From Candidatus Poseidoniaceae archaeon (GTDB lineage: Archaea; Thermoplasmatota; Poseidoniia; Poseidoniales; Poseidoniaceae): DNA of 6,043 bases. The notes below the pieces were generated by a model. The model worked only from the letters and a program-made list of their open reading frames with translations, did not search any database and had not been told where the DNA came from. The stretch covers positions 1 through 6,043 of the forward strand of contig DUKP01000005.1 in assembly GCA_013329295.1 (NCBI GenBank), in the 5' to 3' direction. The position numbers were made by a program, and so were the translations under genes. Positions 1-6,043 of the stretch are shown piece after piece; the stretch's first letter is position 1, and each line of letters opens with the position of its first letter.

Positions 1-2592
1 TGCTGCAACTGATGCATCAGATGTAACTGTTGCTGATACCGAATCTCCACAAGCATATTGGTTGCAAAGTTGTGCTGTAACAGAATATGCTTGTCCATCA
101 GTTCCTGATGCCCATGTAACAGAACGTGTATCGGATTCGACTCTATCATAGGTGACATCTGGCGTTGAACCATCAGCCATTGTAACTTCGATTCTAACAT
201 TCTCATTGCTTAGAAGAGCATCGTAATTGTATGCGATTACTATGTCTCCACCCTTAGCAGCGGATGCTGTAAGTTGAGTAATTGTACCAGCAGGCGGGTT
301 TGGAGTTTCACAATCCTCAGCAATTAGATAGAAGTTTGTTCCAGCAGGAATCAAGTCTGAACCTGCAGGGAACGAGTAAGTGTAACCTGAAGTTGATGCA
401 TCAACCTCTTCACCTGCGCCAGAAGCAACAGAAATTACAACATTACCAGCTTCCATCCACATGTGTTGAACTCCCAAGTCGTTAGGGAAATGGACGTGCA
501 TGGTTTGCTCAACAACTGTTGAAGAATCGTAAGTTGTTGATGGATTTACAGTAACAGATCCAACTGGAGTTGGACTGTTTGCACAGGAATCAATTTCAAC
601 TTGGTCAACAGGTCCGTCAGCAAATGTCACATCAAGTCCGCTTGCTCTAAGTTTAGCCGTGTAAACTGCATTGAAGCCATCAGCCAAACCTGTAGCCTGG
701 AATGTCAAGTCCACCATAACATCAATAGAAATTGAAGCGTCTACGGTATTGTAGCTGTCGGTAACTTCCATTCTAACCTGGAAAGATGGAACCATTGTAT
801 CGGTTGTAGTTACAGTACAGCTGCCATCTCCACCTGTATCAGCACATAATTCAGCGCCTGAACCATCATACCATGTGAATTCTAATTTGTCGCCTTCTAC
901 ATCAAATGCTTCACCAACAAATGTTACTGAATCGCCAACAACTACATCATTTCCTGTTGATTTTAGAGACAGAATATTAGGTGCGAAGTTATCAACGGTA
1001 ACTCTGTAATCCCAATCGTTGTTAGATGGAACCATATCTGAAATCTTTGTATCTAGTGTAGATGAACCCTCATCATATTGTCCAACCATGTTAACTGTTG
1101 CTTCCACAACGTATTCGCCGACATCAAAATTGTGCGATGCACAAACAAAACCTACAGGATCTGCATCAGGTGTTTTGTCAGTAGCTACACCCAAATACTG
1201 ATGGGTAGCATATTCCAAATCTTCACACTCTGTTGCTTCATAGGTTGTTGAGGTACCGGCGTCCAAATCTGTGACTGTGAATGTAACATTCCATTCATAG
1301 ATAGGTGTTGATGATGAGGACGAGTGCATTACTACTGCGAACATATCATAATCGCCTGTTGAAAGAGTTTGAGAAATATCTTCTCCAATGTTTCCATATC
1401 TGTCATCCAGAGTTTCTTCAGATTCTTCCTCATCTTCACCACCTTCTCCACCAACTACATGTGGTGCAAGATAGTAATCAAACAATGTAATGTCATGAAC
1501 TGTAGTTGCAGAACCGTAGATGGATCCCAGATTGTTACCCGAATACTCATCTTCAGCATCTGTACCTGCAATTGTTCTTTCACACATTACATCTCCGCCA
1601 GCACAAGAATCGCTTACCTCATACACAGTGTATGAAAGAATAGACACTGATACTGTGTAAGTACCATCTGAAGGCGGTGTTAAAGTCATAATTGACTCTC
1701 CTGTCAGCCTATTAGTTGAATTCAATACATCATCTGCACCTATAATCATTCTTGTACCTGTTGTTGTGACTCCATCTCCGTCATCGGTGATATCTACTGT
1801 CTTTTGGACACCTAAAATATCTGTAGCAGCATTACTGTTGAATACTAAACCACCTGTCACATCAACCTTGATTGTGGTGTTTCTAATTGTCATACCAGCC
1901 ATTGAGCCTTCTAGGCTTACTGATACTTTGAAATCTACTGGGTCAGTTCCTTCAACGGAACCAAACACATCTTCACCATCAGAGTCTAACCAAGTCAAGC
2001 CAACCTGAATATCATGGTAGTCCTTAACTGATACTCTAAAAGAAATTTCATCGTTGCCAGGATCTCCAAGTACTTGAGAGGTTACTTTAACCTCAACGAA
2101 ATACTTGCCTGCGAATGGAATCCACTCTATTACATTACCAGAAGATGTTACAAGGGTTGATTCTCCGTTTGAGTCTAAGTAATCGCCTGGTGCGATAACT
2201 GAAGATTGACAAGAGTTAGGACAAACAGCGTTATCATTAGCCCATGACAAGTCATTGCCGTTAAGATCTTGGGCAACATCTCCTCGCTGTCCTTGATCAT
2301 CAATGTATACAGTAACTTGATATTGCATGTTGGTCAAATCAGCATCACCACTATTTCTCAAGTATGCCTTGAAATTTACTGGCTCTCCTGCTAACAATTC
2401 GTTAGTTGTGCCGCCACCTGTGGCGTAAATTGTCTCTCTAGGTGAAGTAACATATACAACTTCTGGGTCTGCGCCAGCCCTTGCACCTGTTTCTTCAAAT
2501 TCATTTTGCTCTTGTAACTCGTACACATCGATACTGGATAAAACACTAGCCAGCATCAAGATGACGAGAATCATTGGGGTCATTTTTCTCAT
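1..2592 (-). CDS. Secreted multidomain Ig-fold protein (CARDB-like and PKD-like), 3' end missing
   Basis: The frame is open for 864 codons from the ATG at 2592 to the left edge, with no stop; I read every codon. The start is supported by GGAGGT six bases upstream and by a signal peptide at residues 1-22 (MRKMTPMILVILMLASVLSS) with no lipobox, so export by Sec is likely. Domains in order: CARDB-like module about 42-185 (LLAGEPVNFKAYLRNSGDAD); a second similar beta-rich module about 191-325; a third about 330-530, split by an acidic stretch at 383-397; a PKD-like module about 533-627 (FDVEGDKLEFTWYDGSG); a module at about 665-765 that I do not recognise, flanked by cysteines; and a fibronectin-III-like module from 765 to the edge. 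Such domains mediate binding or act as spacers on cell surfaces; no catalytic motif is visible. Twelve cysteines fall in six local pairs, and three N-glycosylation sequons occur (N238, N291, N435). A C-terminal anchor may lie outside the window. The CDS is certain; the domain names are by eye and the ligand is unknown. Confidence 0.93.
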   Translation of the reverse strand, partial: MRKMTPMILVILMLASVLSSIDVYELQEQNEFEETGARAGADPEVVYVTSPRETIYATGGGTTNELLAGEPVNFKAYLRNSGDADLTNMQYQVTVYIDDQGQRGDVAQDLNGNDLSWANDNAVCPNSCQSSVIAPGDYLDSNGESTLVTSSGNVIEWIPFAGKYFVEVKVTSQVLGDPGNDEISFRVSVKDYHDIQVGLTWLDSDGEDVFGSVEGTDPVDFKVSVSLEGSMAGMTIRNTTIKVDVTGGLVFNSNAATDILGVQKTVDITDDGDGVTTTGTRMIIGADDVLNSTNRLTGESIMTLTPPSDGTYTVSVSILSYTVYEVSDSCAGGDVMCERTIAGTDAEDEYSGNNLGSIYGSATTVHDITLFDYYLAPHVVGGEGGEDEEESEETLDDRYGNIGEDISQTLSTGDYDMFAVVMHSSSSSTPIYEWNVTFTVTDLDAGTSTTYEATECEDLEYATHQYLGVATDKTPDADPVGFVCASHNFDVGEYVVEATVNMVGQYDEGSSTLDTKISDMVPSNNDWDYRVTVDNFAPNILSLKSTGNDVVVGDSVTFVGEAFDVEGDKLEFTWYDGSGAELCADTGGDGSCTVTTTDTMVPSFQVRMEVTDSYNTVDASISIDVMVDLTFQATGLADGFNAVYTAKLRASGLDVTFADGPVDQVEIDSCANSPTPVGSVTVNPSTTYDSSTVVEQTMHVHFPNDLGVQHMWMEAGNVVISVASGAGEEVDASTSGYTYSFPAGSDLIPAGTNFYLIAEDCETPNPPAGTITQLTASAAKGGDIVIAYNYDALLSNENVRIEVTMADGSTPDVTYDRVESDTRSVTWASGTDGQAYSVTAQLCNQYACGDSVSATVTSDASVAA

Positions 2593-2598
2593 AAGTAT

Positions 2599-2604
2599 AC
2601 CTCC
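2599..2604 (-). promoter_or_regulatory. Shine-Dalgarno sequence of the secreted protein gene
   Basis: GGAGGT on the minus strand, six bases before the ATG at 2592. It is a full match to the core anti-Shine-Dalgarno sequence and sets the start at 2592 rather than at the in-frame ATG three codons later (2583). It implies a leadered transcript, which fits the TATA box further upstream. Confidence 0.8.
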
Positions 2605-2638
2605 GACGGTTCGGTATCCTCACCCACGCCAAAGGTCG

Positions 2639-2646
2639 TATTTATA
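2639..2646 (-). promoter_or_regulatory. Archaeal TATA box for the secreted protein gene
   Basis: The minus strand reads TATAAATA, within GTATAAATACG. In archaea the TATA box centre lies about 25-27 bases before the start of transcription, so transcription would begin near 2616, leaving a leader of roughly 24 bases that contains the GGAGGT site. The bases just upstream (CTATAG) are not a clear BRE; an A-run lies a little further up. The position relative to the gene is the main support. Confidence 0.6.
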
Positions 2647-2658
2647 CTATAGGAAGGA

Positions 2659-2670
2659 TTTTTTCCCCCC
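2659..2670. repeat. T6C6 homopolymer tract upstream of the TATA box
   Basis: Six T are followed directly by six C on the plus strand (six G then six A on the minus strand). The tract lies 12 bases upstream of the TATA box of the secreted protein gene. It is a purine/pyrimidine-asymmetric, slippage-prone stretch; any role in promoter strength is inference. Confidence 0.6.
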
Positions 2671-2724
2671 TTAGCAACCTATTTCATACTTAAAATGCCA
2701 CTATGTGAAGCATTTAGTAACCTA
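2671..2724. repeat. Imperfect 11-base direct repeat in the promoter region
   Basis: TTAGCAACCTA at 2671-2681 and TTAGTAACCTA at 2714-2724 match at 10 of 11 positions and start 43 bases apart, close to four helical turns. The nearer copy begins 24 bases beyond the upstream end of the TATA box, so the pair could be a regulator binding site. Only two copies are seen in an AT-rich spacer, so chance is possible. Confidence 0.4.
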
Positions 2725-2783
2725 ATTGGAGTATAGTTTTTGTATGAATGGCAAAATTAAACCTCACAGATTTTTTAGATAGA

Positions 2784-2798
2784 ATATTTATCAAATAT
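2784..2798. repeat. Small palindrome, ATATTT-3-AAATAT
   Basis: A perfect 6-base inverted repeat with a 3-base spacer lies in the gap, about 190 bases upstream of the secreted protein start. It has the shape of a dimeric-regulator half-site pair. On the minus strand it also contains ATAAATAT, a possible second, more distant TATA box. AT-rich DNA produces such palindromes often, so support is weak. Confidence 0.3.
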
Positions 2799-2813
2799 CC
2801 CCTAATTTCTTGT

Positions 2814-2843
2814 AAAAAAGCAATTTGATTAAATTATAATCAA
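2814..2843 (-). terminator. Hairpin plus T-run terminator after the permease gene
   Basis: Eight bases after the permease stop the minus strand has a perfect 7-base inverted repeat, TTGATTA / TAATCAA (2843-2837 and 2831-2825), with a 5-base loop. It is followed within five bases by a run of six T (2819-2814). The stem is AT-rich and weak, but archaeal termination depends mainly on the oligo-T stretch, so release of the permease transcript here is plausible. Confidence 0.55.
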
Positions 2844-2850
2844 TAATGCA

Positions 2851-5800
2851 TCATGATTCTCTTAAAGCAGCGGATGGTGGTACTTTTGTCGCCCTTCTAA
2901 TAGGTGCTGCAGTAGCTAACATTACCAGTAGCCATCCTCCTAAGACTATCATCAAAATAGTATTCCAAGGTAAGGTAAATGCAGCCCCTTGTTCTTGCCA
3001 AAAAGCAACATAGAGAGCACGATGGAAACCAATTGCGATTAGAACACCATTGATTATTCCAAGAACTGCAACCCATGAAACCTCGATCAAGAATGATAGC
3101 ATTACCATGCTCTTACGATAACCAAGCGCTCGTAATATACCGATTGTTTTACGGCGTTCAGATACCGAACGTACCGTTACTACCCCAATACCACCTATAC
3201 CTACAATCAAACCTAGAGCCAAATATGCTTCAAAGATTCCTAGAATCGCAATAACGAGTGATTGTATAAGCATTACATCATCTGATATCACAGAAATTGT
3301 GACTCCTTCACTATTCATTTCTTCTTCCAATTCTTCAGCCAATTGTGCAGCAGCTATTCGGACATCTGCCGGTTTGCCAGTTGCAGAAAACGTACTAATT
3401 CCTGAATCATCAAAATCTTTTGATGGAGTTGCTGAATCGCTCAAACTTACATACATTCTTGTGAGTCTTCCATCGAACTGATCTTGGACAACATCGCCAC
3501 TCAACCAAACTCCTGGAGAGAACAGATATGATGACTGTTCAAGGAAGCCTGCAACAGTTACAATTCGCTTATTTCCAGGGTTCGATAAATCAATTAGAAA
3601 AATCGAATCTCCAATTGAAAAACTTAACGTAGAAAGTCCCGTTCCATCAGTACTTAATTCCAGTCCAAATGATGCATCTAAAAGCACCAAATCTTGTCGA
3701 TTTCTAACTGTATCCCAAACCTCTTTTTCAGTGCTGCCAAACTGAGAATCCCACTCGAATAATGGTAGACCTCCGTGGTTGGCAAATCCTTCATCAAAAC
3801 CACGCAAAACATATGGCATTCGCTCTTCATTAGAATCTTCCAAGAATGCTTCTGACCGATATACTAATCCTGTTGCATCAATATCATCAATAAGGCTTGA
3901 GTTTAGATTCCACTGCGAGGGATCACCTCCTAACTCAATCGGTCTTGAACGTGAAGAGGTAAGCATTAGTTCAAATTCACCTTCTGTTTCCTCGACAAAT
4001 GAACTTGAGTAATTGTCAAATTGCTCAGTATAGCCACTTAATACGACTACTGAAAAGACGGTAATTGAAAACATTGCCATCACTACTGCAGTCCTAACTG
4101 GACTAGCCAGAGGATGTGCTAATGCAACTGGAACAGTTGGCCCCATACGCTTGGTCAAGAAGCGTGAGCGACCTAATCGAGAAACAAGCATTGGTGCCAG
4201 ACTTGTTAGCACCATTACTCCAGCAAATACTTCAACCAAACCAAGTAAAATGAATGACAACTCATCTGGAGTCATATCATTACGAATCGGGTCAATGCCT
4301 GCAAGCAAGATTGTCCAAACTAACAACAAACTGCCAAGCCAAGCAAAACTATTGCGGCTGGCATTGCGAGCCAATTTATCCCAAACCGCACCTCTATTTC
4401 GAAGCATTATTGGCAATTCCCAGGTGAATATTGGCGTTACTGTAACAATAACAAATACGCCACCCATACTCCACAACAAGTAAGCAAATCCTGAATCAAA
4501 TCCAAGTAGAACCAAAATTAGCAAAGCGAGTACTGCACCAGCTAAAGTACAGAATTGAACCAACAGCAAAGGCCATGGAAGTCCACTCTGAACCCTTACC
4601 ATTCCGCCACGTAGTGCTGCAACAATGTTGAGTCTTGAAGTCCACAAAGCAGTCGCCCATAAGGTAAGCATTGCTAGCAAAAAGCCCCAAGCCCAGCCAG
4701 CAAACAAGGAAGTAAACTCCCATGAGAAGGTAAACAAATCTGAGCCAGCACTTGCGAATATGCTACTAAATCCAGCGCTAATACCCATGGCCAAAAGTAA
4801 GCCAATCAATGCACCAATTATACCAGCAATAGCGGCAATTACTACTCCCTCCATCACTGCTAATGCTCGAGCATCTGACCTTGTAATTCCAATTGCTCGC
4901 ATTACACCAAGTTCGCTACGTCGTGATTCAGCTAGCATCAAAACGATTGTTAGAACAAGTAAAACTCCTGCTGCAATGGTAAATGTACCAAATACCAGAA
5001 ACATGCCAGAGATAACCCCTGATGATTGGGCTGCTGTTTTTGCTGCTTCCACCTTAACTGCAGTAAATTGTAAGTTGATATCATCGCTACCTGAACGCTC
5101 ATCAAACCAATTTGTCAAATTTGAAATCGCTTGATTAATTGTTGATTCATCATTGGAATCTAAGTCCCCTCCTGCCAAAATGATAATTGAACGCTCATCT
5201 TCTCCAGCAGCAGATAACTTCTCACCATAATCAAGGGAAACAAAACCAAGCACCACATCATCTAAATCTGCCAATGATTCTAAGCCAGCCAACTCACTAT
5301 ATTCTCCATCATTGGTTAGACGTAATGCGCTATCATTACCAAAGGCATACGGAATAAGTCCTTTCACCCATATATTACTCAATCCTATATCCATGTTGAG
5401 AAGACTCAAGCGATTGGAAACTGCAACATTTCCGTCATCAACTGTTATCGGTGAGTCTCCTCCACCAAATGCTAGGAATAATTGTGGCAATTCACCAAAT
5501 CCACCAGCCGAAGATAATACAGGCAAACGTATTGTCTCTACACCAGATTCACTATATCGCAATAAGCCTTGATCATAAGTACACCAATTGCCTAATTCAA
5601 TTGATTCAAGGACTGTATCCCCATTACATGATTCATTTCCTGCTAAGGCTGTCTCTACAGTATTTGGCCAATAATCCCCAGTCTGCCAAGCAACATAAGT
5701 TGCGTTTGTCGAAAGATTATTCGATACATATCGCTCGACACTAAGTAGCCCTTCTATCGATAAGTAAAGATAATCTTCAACCTGTAAATCGATTGACAAT

Positions 5801-6043
5801 ATAGTTGATGGCAGAGAGATTGGTAATTGATTAGAATTGTGTGATTCAAGATTTTCTGTAAATTCATAGATGCTAAGATTCCCCTCTAAAGATTCAACTG
5901 CCCACCAGTTTTCATTAGCATAATCTATTGCTTCGAATTCTCCCTCTGAATCAAAATCAGCCCAAACATCATCATCTAAAGCTTGTTCATTAGCAACAAC
6001 AATACCACTACTATGAGCTACTGCACCATAGTTTCCATCATTA
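2851..6043 (-). CDS. FtsX/MacB-type ABC transporter permease with two FtsX modules, 5' end missing
   Basis: The stop is TGA at 2853-2851; the frame is open to the right edge, giving 1063 visible residues (residue 1 = codon at 6042). The first part, residues 1-341, is an extracytoplasmic domain. Membrane helices follow at about 343-371, 397-421 and 445-469 (FtsX module 1), 490-514, 519-541, 566-584 and 595-620 (central), 651-670, then a second outside domain at about 671-921, and helices at 924-957, 984-1008 and 1027-1047 (module 2). Each module carries the coupling-helix motif after its first helix: ESRRSELGVMRAIG at 372 and SERRKTIGILRALGYR at 961. Each also ends in a similar tail, NIVAALRGG and PPSAALRES. 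In this family such permeases pair with a LolD/MacB-type ATPase and use ATP to drive substrate release, efflux or signalling at the membrane rather than classic import. The substrate cannot be told here, and no ATPase gene is in the window. C139 and C154 in the first outside domain could form a disulfide. An N-terminal helix is expected beyond 6043. An apparent TTG start at 5799 is not the real start. Confidence 0.95.
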   Translation of the reverse strand, partial: NDGNYGAVAHSSGIVVANEQALDDDVWADFDSEGEFEAIDYANENWWAVESLEGNLSIYEFTENLESHNSNQLPISLPSTILSIDLQVEDYLYLSIEGLLSVERYVSNNLSTNATYVAWQTGDYWPNTVETALAGNESCNGDTVLESIELGNWCTYDQGLLRYSESGVETIRLPVLSSAGGFGELPQLFLAFGGGDSPITVDDGNVAVSNRLSLLNMDIGLSNIWVKGLIPYAFGNDSALRLTNDGEYSELAGLESLADLDDVVLGFVSLDYGEKLSAAGEDERSIIILAGGDLDSNDESTINQAISNLTNWFDERSGSDDINLQFTAVKVEAAKTAAQSSGVISGMFLVFGTFTIAAGVLLVLTIVLMLAESRRSELGVMRAIGITRSDARALAVMEGVVIAAIAGIIGALIGLLLAMGISAGFSSIFASAGSDLFTFSWEFTSLFAGWAWGFLLAMLTLWATALWTSRLNIVAALRGGMVRVQSGLPWPLLLVQFCTLAGAVLALLILVLLGFDSGFAYLLWSMGGVFVIVTVTPIFTWELPIMLRNRGAVWDKLARNASRNSFAWLGSLLLVWTILLAGIDPIRNDMTPDELSFILLGLVEVFAGVMVLTSLAPMLVSRLGRSRFLTKRMGPTVPVALAHPLASPVRTAVVMAMFSITVFSVVVLSGYTEQFDNYSSSFVEETEGEFELMLTSSRSRPIELGGDPSQWNLNSSLIDDIDATGLVYRSEAFLEDSNEERMPYVLRGFDEGFANHGGLPLFEWDSQFGSTEKEVWDTVRNRQDLVLLDASFGLELSTDGTGLSTLSFSIGDSIFLIDLSNPGNKRIVTVAGFLEQSSYLFSPGVWLSGDVVQDQFDGRLTRMYVSLSDSATPSKDFDDSGISTFSATGKPADVRIAAAQLAEELEEEMNSEGVTISVISDDVMLIQSLVIAILGIFEAYLALGLIVGIGGIGVVTVRSVSERRKTIGILRALGYRKSMVMLSFLIEVSWVAVLGIINGVLIAIGFHRALYVAFWQEQGAAFTLPWNTILMIVLGGWLLVMLATAAPIRRATKVPPSAALRES

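Noticed and set aside
784..1035. Exact 12-base repeat AGATGGAACCAT at 784-795 and 1024-1035
   Set aside because: Both copies encode the same short peptide (MVPS) in the same frame but in unrelated surroundings; most likely coincidence of codon choice.
282..2008. Several plus-strand open frames of 60-88 codons
   Set aside because: All are antisense to the uninterrupted 864-codon secreted protein frame, and their sequences are low-complexity with no family resemblance.
2744..2782. Plus-strand 12-codon open frame in the intergenic gap
   Set aside because: Too short, with no well-spaced Shine-Dalgarno sequence and no downstream gene on that strand.
2784..2791. ATAAATAT on the minus strand as the main promoter of the secreted protein gene
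   Set aside because: It would leave a leader of about 170 bases, whereas the TATA box at 2639-2646 is far better placed for the start at 2592.
4496..4723. Minus-strand open frame of 75 codons in another frame of the permease
   Set aside because: It overlaps conserved permease helices in a different frame, with no ribosome binding evidence.
4625..5134. Plus-strand open frame of 169 codons, the longest on that strand
   Set aside because: It lies wholly opposite the FtsX module 1 region of the permease, has no recognisable domain, and looks like an antisense shadow of the membrane-helix codons.
5797..5799. TTG as the permease start codon
   Set aside because: The frame remains open for 81 further codons to the window edge, and the family requires an N-terminal helix upstream.

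Overview
The window reads as a piece of an archaeal genome, most likely a marine Euryarchaeon of the Poseidoniales (Marine Group II) type. Three things point that way: an AT-rich sequence, a TATA box about 47 bases before a start codon, and a large secreted protein built from CARDB-like and PKD-like Ig-fold modules next to a giant FtsX-type permease. The lineage is an inference from protein style; no rRNA or other phylogenetic marker is present.

Both genes lie on the minus strand and both run off the window. Positions 2851-6043 hold the C-terminal 1063 residues of an FtsX/MacB-type ABC transporter permease. It has two FtsX modules, two large extracytoplasmic domains and four extra central membrane helices. 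Its start lies beyond 6043, because the frame stays open to the edge. Positions 1-2592 hold the first 864 residues of a secreted multidomain protein, from a signal peptide at 2592 to the left edge, where the frame is still open.

The 258-base gap between them (2593-2850) separates two transcription units. It holds a hairpin plus T-run after the permease, an 11-base direct repeat, a small palindrome, a T6C6 tract, a TATA box and a strong Shine-Dalgarno sequence for the secreted protein. The two genes are therefore probably not co-transcribed.

Both products act at the cell envelope. The permease probably works with an ATPase encoded elsewhere and moves or releases an envelope substrate. The secreted protein looks like a surface or adhesion-type protein with locally paired cysteines. 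No RNA gene, mobile element, CRISPR array or plus-strand gene is supported. I see no clear new system; the points most worth checking are the 12-helix permease layout, the cysteine and His/Met patterns of the secreted protein, and the structured intergenic region.
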